Assembly: GCF_009827325.1 (NCBI RefSeq)
Contig: NZ_WTYC01000001.1
Location: 124,001 to 188,000, forward strand
Source: Qipengyuania vulgaris
Lineage (GTDB): Bacteria; Pseudomonadota; Alphaproteobacteria; Sphingomonadales; Sphingomonadaceae
DNA length: 64,000 bases
Direction of reading: 5' to 3'
The notes below the pieces were generated by a model, which made no database searches, was not told the DNA's origin, and was given only the letters and a program-made list of their open reading frames with translations. Each line of letters opens with the position of its first letter. The stretch's first letter is position 1. The position numbers and the translations under genes were made by a program. Positions 57,000 to 64,000 of this stretch are shown here, in pieces.

Positions 57000-57153
57000 T
57001 TTTGTAAATTCCTTGACAGCTTGACAAGGTGATTAGCCAATAAAGCCAATTTAGACAACAAATCTTGTAAATTTCTCTCTCTCATTTGCGCTTCGGTGCC
57101 CATAGTCCCTGCAACGCCTTCGGCAGGCGACCCGAGCATCAGGAGACGACCCA
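57000..57153. promoter_or_regulatory. Divergent control region of the regulator and aceA
   Basis: TTTGTAAATTC (57001-57011) and CTTGTAAATTTC (57064-57075) are near-identical repeats. The motif resembles the TTTGCAAA core bound by RamB. Two TTGACA copies (57013 and 57021) sit in an imperfect palindrome CCTTG...CAAGG (57012-57030). The region is markedly AT-rich. This fits binding sites for the adjacent regulator and a promoter for aceA; exact -10 boxes are unclear. Confidence 0.5.
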
Positions 57154-58752
57154 ATGACCTACCAGAGCAACATCGCGGAAATGAACGAAGCGATCGGTCG
57201 CAGCGGAGATAGCTGGGCCGCGATCGACGCTGCCAGCGCTGCTCGCATGGCTGTCCAGAACCGCTTCCCGACCGGGCTCGATATCGCCCGCTACACCGCG
57301 AAGATCATGCGCGAAGACATGGAAGCATACGATCGCGATCCGGCAAACTACACCCAGTCGCTCGGCTGCTGGCACGGATTCATCGCGCAGCAGAAGATGA
57401 TCTCGATCAAGAAGCACTTCGGCAGCACCAAGCGCCGGTACCTCTATCTTTCGGGCTGGATGGTTGCCGCGCTGCGCAGCGACTTCGGTCCGCTGCCTGA
57501 CCAGTCGATGCACGAAAAGACGTCGGTCCCGGGTCTGATCGAAGAAATCTACACTTTCCTCAAGCAGGCGGACGCCCGCGAACTCGGGATGATGTTCCGT
57601 GAACTCGACGAGGCGAAGGCCGGGGGCGACGCGGTGAATACACATCGCCTGCTCAAGGAAATCGACGAGCACCAGACGCATGTCGTGCCGATAATCGCCG
57701 ATATCGACGCCGGATTCGGCAATGCCGAAGCGACCTACCTGCTCGCCAAGAAGATGATCGAGGCGGGCGCTTGCGCCTTGCAGATCGAGAACCAGGTGTC
57801 GGACGAGAAGCAGTGTGGCCACCAGGATGGCAAGGTCACCGTGCCGCATGAGGAATTCCTCCAGAAGATCCGCGCCATCCGCTATGCATTCCTCGAACTT
57901 GGCGTTCCAGAGGGCATCATCGTCGCTCGCACCGACAGCCTCGGTGCCGGCCTCACCAAGCAGATCGCGTTCTCCAAGGAACCCGGTGATCTGGGCGACC
58001 AGTATAACAGCTTCCTCGACTGCGATGAGGTCGACACTGCTGACATCAAGAACGGTCAGGTCTTCATCAGTCGCGATGGCAAGCTGCTCGCTCCGAAGCG
58101 GTTGCCCAGCAACCTTTACCAGTTCCGTGCTGGAACCGGAGAGGACCGCTGTGTCCTGGACTGCATCACCGCGCTCCAGAACGGGGCCGACCTGCTGTGG
58201 ATCGAGACCGAGAAGCCGCATATCGGCCAGATCGGCGGGATGGTAAGCCGCGTTCGGGAGGTTATCCCGAATGCCAAGCTGGTCTATAACAACTCGCCCA
58301 GTTTCAACTGGACCCTCAGCTTCCGCCAGCAGGTTCACGATCTCTGGGAAGAAGCGGGCAAGGACGTCTCGGCCTATGACCGCGCCAAGCTGATGAGCGT
58401 GGATTACGACGGCACCGATCTCGCCGCCGAGGCCGACGAGCGTATCCGCACCTTCCAGAAGGATGCGGCGCGCGAGGCGGGCATCTTCCATCACCTCATC
58501 ACCCTGCCGACATACCACACGGCAGCACTGAGCACCGACAACCTCGCCCGTGAATACTTCGGCGAGCAGGCGATGCTTGGTTACGTGAAGAACGTGCAGC
58601 GCGAGGAGATCCGCCAAGGTATCGCCTGCGTGAAGCACCAGAACATGGCCGGATCGGATATCGGCGATGACCACAAGGAATACTTTGCCGGCGAAGCGGC
58701 CCTCAAGGCCGGCGGCAAGGACAATACCATGAACCAGTTCGCTGCGGCGTAA
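57154..58752 (+). CDS. aceA: Isocitrate lyase (532-aa class)
   Basis: AceA splits isocitrate to glyoxylate and succinate in the glyoxylate bypass, allowing growth on acetate or fatty acids. The 532-aa length matches the long Pseudomonas-type class. The catalytic segment is KQCGHQDGKVTVP (KxCGH with nucleophilic Cys; Gln instead of the second Lys is usual in this class), with PIIADIDAGFGN upstream binding magnesium. A late NNSPSFNW closes the active site. A good RBS (AGGAGA) precedes the ATG. It is divergent from the XRE regulator. Confidence 0.96.
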   Translation: MTYQSNIAEMNEAIGRSGDSWAAIDAASAARMAVQNRFPTGLDIARYTAKIMREDMEAYDRDPANYTQSLGCWHGFIAQQKMISIKKHFGSTKRRYLYLSGWMVAALRSDFGPLPDQSMHEKTSVPGLIEEIYTFLKQADARELGMMFRELDEAKAGGDAVNTHRLLKEIDEHQTHVVPIIADIDAGFGNAEATYLLAKKMIEAGACALQIENQVSDEKQCGHQDGKVTVPHEEFLQKIRAIRYAFLELGVPEGIIVARTDSLGAGLTKQIAFSKEPGDLGDQYNSFLDCDEVDTADIKNGQVFISRDGKLLAPKRLPSNLYQFRAGTGEDRCVLDCITALQNGADLLWIETEKPHIGQIGGMVSRVREVIPNAKLVYNNSPSFNWTLSFRQQVHDLWEEAGKDVSAYDRAKLMSVDYDGTDLAAEADERIRTFQKDAAREAGIFHHLITLPTYHTAALSTDNLAREYFGEQAMLGYVKNVQREEIRQGIACVKHQNMAGSDIGDDHKEYFAGEAALKAGGKDNTMNQFAAA

Positions 58753-58763
58753 GGAGAGGAAGG

Positions 58764-58955
58764 ATGACTACGATGACCGAAGACACTCCGAAGACTGAAC
58801 CGGGTCGCGCCCGCGCCCTTTTTTCGACCGCCGATTTCCGCCTGCTCCGTACCGCTCTCACCAGCTACGCGCGACAGACGGAGGACCGCGAGGAACTGGC
58901 CAAGATCAACGCGCTGCACCACCGCCTCGGCACCTACGTGCCGTCGGACGCCTGA
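58764..58955 (+). CDS. Small unknown protein downstream of aceA
   Basis: The 63-aa hydrophilic protein (TTMTEDTPKTEPGRARALFSTADFRLLRTALTSYARQTEDREELAKINALHHRLG) lies 11 bases after aceA with an AGGAAGG site. It looks helical and charged with no membrane segment, domain or cysteine. It is probably co-transcribed with aceA and ends before the strong hairpin at 59025-59058. Confidence 0.7.
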   Translation: MTTMTEDTPKTEPGRARALFSTADFRLLRTALTSYARQTEDREELAKINALHHRLGTYVPSDA

Positions 58956-59024
58956 CTGGGCTCAAGTAACGAAGAGGTAGCGCGAGAAGCGCCTATCCTC
59001 AAAAAGTTCTCCTGGGGAGGAGAA

Positions 59025-59058
59025 GCGGCTGCCGGAGTGCCCCAACGCTCCGGCAGCC
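59025..59058. terminator. Strong hairpin between aceA unit and M20 gene
   Basis: Perfect twelve-base arms (59025-59036 and 59047-59058) with a ten-base loop. On the plus strand TCAATTTA follows, a weak T-tract. It lies between convergent genes and may serve both. Confidence 0.7.
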
Positions 59059-59064
59059 GTCAAT

Positions 59065-60405
59065 TTATCCGCCGTTGGCTGGCATCAGGTCGAGTGCCGC
59101 AGCAGCGAGTGCTTCGGCACCGGTCCGCACAACCGCTTCCGCGTCTGGCGCCCAGAACGGCGAATGCAGAGACGGGAGGGGCTTGCCCTCCTCTTCCAGC
59201 GCAGTGAGCATTTCGGCCGGGGTTCCGCTGATCCAGAAGATCATCGATTTTACGTCATCCGGCGCAGCGCGGCGAAACTGGCTGAAATCCTCGCCGCCCA
59301 TGACTGCGGGCCATTGCATGACGCGGTCCTCGCCGAACCGCTGGCGGAAACCGGCTGCAAGCTCTTCGCTGAAGTCGGGATCGTTGAAGGTCGAGGGCGT
59401 ATAGGGCTCTTCCACCGTCACCACAGGATAGAGATCTTCGGACAATCCTGTAGTGATCGCTTCGCCGCGGGCTACGCGCTTTATGCCGTCGAGCAGCAGT
59501 TGGCGGCTTTCATCCGAATAGCTGCGCACGGTCAGTTGTAACTTCGCCTCGTCGGAAATGATGTTGTGTTTCGCGCCCGAATGGAAGCTGCCGACCGTTA
59601 TAACGGCGGGATCGAGAGGCGAGGAATTCCGGCTGACGATCGTCTGCAGTTTCATGACGATCGCGCTGGCCAGGACAATCGGGTCCTTGGTGGTGTGCGG
59701 ATAGGCACCGTGTCCGCCAACTCCCTTAACAGTGATATCTACACTGTCGACGTTCGCCAGTGCATACCCGGGTGTATAGCCGATTGTGCCCGCCGGTGCG
59801 GGCGCGGCCGCATCGTGAAACGCAATCACATATTCGGGCTTGGGGAACCGCTCGTACAATCCGTCTTCCAGCATTGCGAGCGCACCCAGACCCAGCTCCT
59901 CGGCAGGCTGGAGGATCATGACCAGCGTGCCCTGCCATTCGTTCTTTCGCTCGGCCAGCAATTGGGCAGCGCCGATGAATCCGGCCATGTGCGTATCGTG
60001 TCCGCATGCATGCATGACACCCGTCGTGACACCGCTGGCGGGCGTAGCCGTTTCCTTGCTGGCAAAGGGAAGCCCGGTCTGCTCGACAACGGGCAGCCCG
60101 TCCATGTCTGCACGCAGCATTACGGTAGGACCGTTGCCATTGCGCATGACCGAGACCACGCCCGTTTGCCCCACGCCCTCGGTTACCTCGAAGCCAAGCG
60201 CTCGCATACGTTCGGCGAGCTTGGCGGCCGTCTCGTGTTCTTCGAAGCTGAGCTCGGGATGGGCATGAAGGTCGCGGTAAAGCTCCATCAGACCGGGCAT
60301 GTCTTCGTCTAGCGAAGTGCGCAGGTCCTGGGCGCTAGCCGGCGACGCGAAAGCGAGCGTCGTTACGCAAGCGGCAGCGAGTGCTTTAGAATGAATATAG
60401 GACAT
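59065..60405 (-). CDS. Exported M20 family amidohydrolase/peptidase
   Basis: The 446-aa protein has a signal peptide (cleavage near ASAQD) and an M20D amidohydrolase domain. Its landmarks are DLHAHPELSFEEHET, LRADMDGLPV, MHACGHDTHMA with the metal HxCGHD motif, and GGEDFSQF. Such enzymes hydrolyse N-acyl amino acids or hippurate-like amides; this one is exported to the periplasm. The start at 60405 puts the signal peptide first; the upstream in-frame ATGs at 60435 and 60450 would precede the ribosome binding site GAGGGG. Confidence 0.88.
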   Translation of the reverse strand: MSYIHSKALAAACVTTLAFASPASAQDLRTSLDEDMPGLMELYRDLHAHPELSFEEHETAAKLAERMRALGFEVTEGVGQTGVVSVMRNGNGPTVMLRADMDGLPVVEQTGLPFASKETATPASGVTTGVMHACGHDTHMAGFIGAAQLLAERKNEWQGTLVMILQPAEELGLGALAMLEDGLYERFPKPEYVIAFHDAAAPAPAGTIGYTPGYALANVDSVDITVKGVGGHGAYPHTTKDPIVLASAIVMKLQTIVSRNSSPLDPAVITVGSFHSGAKHNIISDEAKLQLTVRSYSDESRQLLLDGIKRVARGEAITTGLSEDLYPVVTVEEPYTPSTFNDPDFSEELAAGFRQRFGEDRVMQWPAVMGGEDFSQFRRAAPDDVKSMIFWISGTPAEMLTALEEEGKPLPSLHSPFWAPDAEAVVRTGAEALAAAALDLMPANGG

Positions 60406-60436
60406 AGTCTGGTACCCCTCCAGAATGGAAAACATG

Positions 60437-60487
60437 GAACGCGGGGCCAAAGGGGAAAACTTCCTGCCTCCGGTCTTCCCCGCGTTC
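60437..60487. repeat. Long-loop inverted repeat between SLC13 and M20 genes
   Basis: Perfect ten-base arms (60437-60446 and 60478-60487) flank a 31-base loop. It is downstream of the SLC13 gene and just upstream of the M20 start; a T-rich stretch follows on the minus strand. It could be the SLC13 terminator. Confidence 0.45.
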
Positions 60488-60530
60488 TGCGCTGCAAGAC
60501 TGGCAGAGGCGCGCGCGATAGGAAAGGCCC

Positions 60531-62366
60531 TTAGAGCTGGTAGGTCAGGACCAGTCCCACAGAAAGCGCAGCAACCATGATCACCACCAAGGGGATTCCG
60601 GTGCGGATATAATCGCCAAATTCATAGCTGCCCTCGGCCATTATGAGCATATTCGTCTGATATGCGATCGGCGTCGCATAGCAGAGATTGCAGCCGAACA
60701 GCACGGCCAGCACCAATGGCTCTGGCGGCAAGCCGAGTTGCGCAGCGATGCTGAAGGCAATCGGCGTACCGACGGTGGCCGCAGTCGCGTTCGACGCGAA
60801 GTTCGTGAGAAGAGTGACAAACAGCATGATCGCAGCGAGCACGCCTGCAGGCGGCAGATGCTGCAGGCCGGATGAAATCAGCAGTCCCAGCCAGTCTGCC
60901 GCCCCACTTTCCAGAACGATCCGTCCGATCGCAATACTGGCGGCGACCAGTACGATCACCTTGCCGGACAAGGCACGGCCGACCCGGTCGAACTTCACGC
61001 AACCGGTCACGAACATCAAGATCGCACCCGCCAGCGCTGAAATGGCGATCGGAACCTTGAGCAAGAAGAACCCCTCGCTCCCGAAAAAGGGTAACCCGAC
61101 CGAGGCAAGGGCCACCGATCCGATCATGATGGCCGCGGCAAGCGTTGCTTTCGAGCGGCGCGGCAATTCGCGCATGCCTTCGAGCTTGAGGAGACTATCG
61201 CCTTGGGCGAAATTTTGCAGGTCGTCGGGCAGACCCATCACGAGCAAGACGTCGCCCTCGACGATACGCATGTCCCCGCCGACAGAGAATTTATTCCTTT
61301 CCCCTACCAGCCGCTTGGGCCTGTGAAGGCCAATCACCGCTACACCATAGAGGTCCGCAATCCCTGAAGTAGGCAGGGTCCGGCCGATGAGGCGAGAGTC
61401 GGCCGTGACGGTCATTTCGACGACGGCAATATCGATGCGCTTTTCCTGGGAACTCCGACGGATACGCTCCATCACCCAAGAAGGCGCAGCGTCCCCCCGA
61501 AGAACTCTTGCGGCTTCCTCGATCACCTCGTGAGTGCCGGTCATGGTGAGGCGCTGGTTCGCCCGCATCAATCCGGGTGGCACTTCCTCGAACTCGATTC
61601 CTTCCGGGAGGCGCTTGACCACTTCGGCCAATTCGCGCCCGTTGAGCATCGAATCCTCGGTCACTCTCAACCGGGTCACAAAGCGGCGCAATTCATGCTG
61701 ATCGAAGACCCGGTTATCGCCAAGCAGGCGCGGCATGACCAGCCAGAGGTAAGGCAGGGCAAACACCGCCGCAAAGAGGACGATCGGCGTGTAATCGAAT
61801 ACGCCCATTTCGCGCATGCCGAGATCCACGGCGATAGATACGACGAGGATGTTCGTGGACGTACCAATCGTCGTGGCCATTCCTCCAATCAGTACCGCTG
61901 CGTTGATGGGGATCAGCGTCTTCGACGCCGGCATGCCTCCGCGGTGCGCCAGCGCGACGAAGATGGGCAGGAGAAGCACGAGTACGGGCGTGTCGTTGAC
62001 CGCCATCGACAGAAACATCGCAACCACCAGCGAAATCAGCAGGCCGAGTTGCCCATTGATCTTGAAGACACGTTCAAGGAGGCGTGCAGCAGGTTCCAGC
62101 GCACCGGTAACGACCAACCCGCGCCCCATGATCATGAGGGCGCAAATGGTGATGAGCGCGTAGTGGCCGAAGCCCGAGAACGCGAGCGAGAGGCCGTCGG
62201 TCGGAGCCGTGCCTTCGAGCGGGAAAAAATAGAGCCCCACCGCAATCACGGCGATGGTCATCAGCGAGATAATCTCGACCGACATTCGCCCTCGAGCAAA
62301 GGCGATAAACATGGCGATCGTTACCGCCATGGCAGCAATCGCGTGGTAGGACGGCATCCCGATCAT
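60531..62366 (-). CDS. SLC13-type anion permease with TrkA-C domains
   Basis: The 611-aa protein has an N-terminal and a C-terminal set of membrane helices, with a soluble middle part (about residues 210-400) holding two TrkA-C-like repeats (ELAEVVKRLPEGIEFEEVPPG and RLIGRTLPTSGIADLYGVAVIGLHRP). Landmarks AVNDTPVLVLLLPIFVALA and TNFASNATAATVGTPIAFSIA match the DASS (SLC13) transporters, which move dicarboxylates, sulfate or similar anions. The substrate is uncertain. It is monocistronic, just upstream of tRNA-Leu on the same strand. Confidence 0.88.
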   Translation of the reverse strand: MIGMPSYHAIAAMAVTIAMFIAFARGRMSVEIISLMTIAVIAVGLYFFPLEGTAPTDGLSLAFSGFGHYALITICALMIMGRGLVVTGALEPAARLLERVFKINGQLGLLISLVVAMFLSMAVNDTPVLVLLLPIFVALAHRGGMPASKTLIPINAAVLIGGMATTIGTSTNILVVSIAVDLGMREMGVFDYTPIVLFAAVFALPYLWLVMPRLLGDNRVFDQHELRRFVTRLRVTEDSMLNGRELAEVVKRLPEGIEFEEVPPGLMRANQRLTMTGTHEVIEEAARVLRGDAAPSWVMERIRRSSQEKRIDIAVVEMTVTADSRLIGRTLPTSGIADLYGVAVIGLHRPKRLVGERNKFSVGGDMRIVEGDVLLVMGLPDDLQNFAQGDSLLKLEGMRELPRRSKATLAAAIMIGSVALASVGLPFFGSEGFFLLKVPIAISALAGAILMFVTGCVKFDRVGRALSGKVIVLVAASIAIGRIVLESGAADWLGLLISSGLQHLPPAGVLAAIMLFVTLLTNFASNATAATVGTPIAFSIAAQLGLPPEPLVLAVLFGCNLCYATPIAYQTNMLIMAEGSYEFGDYIRTGIPLVVIMVAALSVGLVLTYQL

Positions 62367-62469
62367 TCGGTCAGGTCAATCCCATCGCTATCGCCGAATA
62401 TCAAGCGATTTCGCGAGCATATCGGGCGCTGAACCGCGGTCTTTTAAACCAGATTCCGATTGCGCTGGA

Positions 62470-62554
62470 TGGTACCCCTGGCCGGACTCGAACCGGCACT
62501 TCGTAAGAAACTCGATTTTGAGTCGAGCGCGTCTACCAATTCCGCCACAGGGGC
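62470..62554 (-). tRNA. tRNA-Leu (anticodon CAA)
   Basis: The minus strand folds as a class II tRNA: acceptor GCCCCTG/CAGGGGT, anticodon loop CTCAAAA with anticodon CAA (reads TTG), a long variable arm, a T arm with loop TTCGAGT, and an encoded CCA (62470-62472). Length is 85 bases including CCA. The copy is complete. Confidence 0.95.
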
Positions 62555-62633
62555 ACTGTGTTGGAGCGCGACGCGTTAGCCGCGCCGCATCGCTCCATCA
62601 AGCATTCAATGACTTCGATGCATCAAGCGCTGA

Positions 62634-63452
62634 CTATTTGAGCGCGTTGGCAAGCATCTTGTGCAGCTTGGAGTGCAACTGATCGTTCGCTGCGAGGACC
62701 TGCTTGGAATGAATCTGCTGCGAACGGCCGCGGTAATCCGAGACGAATCCTCCCGCCTCACGAACGATCAGGCAGCCAGCTGCCGTATCCCAGTCTTTCA
62801 GACCGCTTTCCCAGAAGCCGTCGAAGCGACCCGCCGCAAGCCAGGCGAGATCGAGCGAGGCCGCGCCGAACCGGCGGATGCCCGCCACGTTCGGGCCGAT
62901 GGCGTTGAAAATCTTGGACCACTCGCCGAAATCGCCGTGCCCCGCGACAGGGATGCCAGTTGCGATCAACGCTTCCGATGGATTGCGGCGAGATGAAACG
63001 CGCAGGCGCCCGTCATGCAGCCACGCGCCGCGCGTCTTCTCGGCCCAGAAAGTCTCGTCGGTCACCGGGTTGTAGACCACCGCAGCGGTGACATCGCCCC
63101 AATCGTCGCTACCCAGCTTGCGCTCCTGCACGGCAATGCTGATCGCGAAATGCGGGATTCCGTGAAGGAAGTTGCTGGTTCCGTCGAGCGGATCGACGAT
63201 CCAGCGCGGCATCCCATCCTTGCCCTCGATGGTGCCCGCTTCTTCCATTTCGAAGCCCCAGTCCGGACGCGCAGCCAGAAGCTCGTCGTAGATCGCACGC
63301 TCGGCGCGCATGTCTGCCTTCGATACGAAGTCGGCAGGGCCCTTGCGGCTAACCTGCAGGTGCTCGATCTCGCCGAAGTCGCGGCGCAGGCGGCCACCCG
63401 CCTTGCGGGCGGCCTTCTCCATCACGCGGATCAGTCCGGAAATTGCGGCCAT
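62634..63452 (-). CDS. Inositol monophosphatase family protein (SuhB-like)
   Basis: The 272-aa protein has the metal-binding segments of the family: WIVDPLDGTSNFLHGIPHFAISIAV (DPLDGT, residues about 84-89) and a late LKDWDTAAGCLIVREAGG (WD motif). The early Glu (EMEEAG) stands for the usual E-x-E/GEE pair. Such enzymes act on inositol phosphates or fructose bisphosphate, and SuhB also serves transcription antitermination. It has RBS GAGAG. It precedes the small unknown gene and efp on the same strand. Confidence 0.9.
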   Translation of the reverse strand: MAAISGLIRVMEKAARKAGGRLRRDFGEIEHLQVSRKGPADFVSKADMRAERAIYDELLAARPDWGFEMEEAGTIEGKDGMPRWIVDPLDGTSNFLHGIPHFAISIAVQERKLGSDDWGDVTAAVVYNPVTDETFWAEKTRGAWLHDGRLRVSSRRNPSEALIATGIPVAGHGDFGEWSKIFNAIGPNVAGIRRFGAASLDLAWLAAGRFDGFWESGLKDWDTAAGCLIVREAGGFVSDYRGRSQQIHSKQVLAANDQLHSKLHKMLANALK

Positions 63453-63461
63453 TATACTCTC

Positions 63462-63815
63462 TTATTCGGTCAGGACACGGATCGAACGGGCCTGGAGGTG
63501 GATGTCGCCCCACTCGCAGGCCATGTCGAACTTCGTGCCTTCGATGTTGAATGTCTCGATTGCGAAGCGGCGCTGCATTCCATCGCCGGCGGTCTCGCGC
63601 CGATCGAGTTGCAGCTTGCTGATCCCGGCGAACTTGAGCAGGCCGGGATGCCAGCAGCATTCCTCATCCGCGCCCGGATCTTCATAGTCCGGATGCGCAG
63701 GCTCGAGGCAGAAATCCATCTCCAGCGTCAACTCGTCATCGTTGATGATGACTGCGCGCAACGTGCTCTTGGCGATGTCGATATTATCGAACCGACTGGC
63801 GATGGATTTGCCCAT
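63462..63815 (-). CDS. Unknown 117-aa protein
   Basis: This soluble acidic protein (starting MGKSIASRFDNIDIAKSTLRAV) has several cysteines (ECCW, MDFC, ACEW) and the segment EPAHPDYEDPGADEECC, which is rich in Asp/Glu and Pro. It contains no signal peptide or membrane helix, and I do not recognise a family. It lies between efp (10 bases upstream) and the IMPase gene (9 bases downstream), so it is co-transcribed with both. Confidence 0.65.
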   Translation of the reverse strand: MGKSIASRFDNIDIAKSTLRAVIINDDELTLEMDFCLEPAHPDYEDPGADEECCWHPGLLKFAGISKLQLDRRETAGDGMQRRFAIETFNIEGTKFDMACEWGDIHLQARSIRVLTE

Positions 63816-63825
63816 GTGACCGCCC

Positions 63826-64000
63826 TTAGCTCGCCTTGCCGACGTAGCTCTGATCGTAGACGTCGACGATGATGCGCGTCCCGCTTCCGATATGCGGAGG
63901 AACCATGATGCGCACGCCGTTGTCCAGCACGGCAGGCTTGTAGCTGGAAGAGGCAGTCTGTCCCTTCACAACGGCATCTGCCTCGACGATTTCGGCTTCG
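63826..64000 (-). CDS. efp: Elongation factor P, 3' part only
   Basis: The last 57 codons are visible on the minus strand, ending TAA at 63826. They read [19 protein letters not shown] and then [28 protein letters not shown], the C-terminal OB domain of EF-P with its VPPHI segment. EF-P relieves ribosome stalling at polyproline. The N-terminal two-thirds, including the modified Lys/Arg loop, lie beyond the window. Confidence 0.95.
   Translation of the reverse strand, partial: EAEIVEADAVVKGQTASSSYKPAVLDNGVRIMVPPHIGSGTRIIVDVYDQSYVGKAS

Noticed and set aside
57139..58674. 511-aa frame antisense to aceA
   Set aside because: It is shadow coding opposite aceA, with low-complexity Leu/Val/Ala composition.

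Overview
This is a 64 kb stretch of GC-rich alphaproteobacterial chromosome, most likely from the Sphingomonadales (Erythrobacteraceae, Erythrobacter-like). That placement is an inference from protein content: 748-aa PurL, an ilvB-small ORF-ilvN-ilvC cluster, a Coq4-type protein, an UdgX plus radical-SAM pair, PrsK/PrsR-type regulators, and a 532-aa isocitrate lyase with a RamB/ScfR-like regulator. I see no prophage, insertion sequence, integrase, CRISPR array or plasmid functions. Genes are tightly packed, and many junctions overlap by 1-8 bases (ATGA, GTGA, TTGA).

Layout. 1-10 kb, minus strand: DUF481-tgt-SDR-M50 peptidase unit, a beta-barrel protein, and a long run xseB-ispA-lipoprotein-coaD-cyclophilin-queA-ABC exporter. 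tgt and queA both serve queuosine tRNA modification. 10-16 kb: two membrane proteins, purL, a DUF3052-like protein, a nitroreductase, Coq4, and serB head-to-head with miaA. 17-25 kb: branched-chain amino acid genes ilvB, a 99-aa unknown ORF, ilvN, ilvC and leuA. leuA is preceded by a Leu-rich leader peptide and alternative RNA stems, which indicates attenuation. Between ilvC and leuA lie YceI, a JAMM-like DUF4329 protein and an FMN alpha-hydroxyacid dehydrogenase. 25-31 kb: an unknown protein, an amidohydrolase, nitronate monooxygenase, a flavodoxin, recJ and two identical tRNA-Glu genes. 31-40 kb: a complete phosphate-starvation locus phoR-porin-pstSCAB-phoU-phoB, with Pho-box-like triple half-sites before the porin and pstS. 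40-45 kb: an extensin-like protein, a LysE exporter, UdgX with its radical-SAM partner, and PilZ and stress-type proteins. 45-52 kb: a frameshifted APC permease, an NSS transporter, panB, a DUF475 membrane protein and a bile-acid-symporter-like protein. 51-55 kb: PrsR/PrsK regulators. 55-59 kb: an XRE/IrrE-type regulator divergent from aceA. 59-64 kb: M20 amidohydrolase, SLC13 permease, tRNA-Leu, an inositol monophosphatase-family enzyme, an unknown protein and the 3' end of efp.

The window is mostly ordinary core chromosome, and I found no clear undescribed multi-gene system. The best leads are the leuA leader/attenuator, the uncharacterised ORF translationally coupled between the two acetolactate synthase subunits, the shared palindromic start of serB/miaA, an apparent compensating double frameshift in the FMN dehydrogenase, and the Pho-box triplets. 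No gap longer than about 300 bases lacks a gene or RNA.
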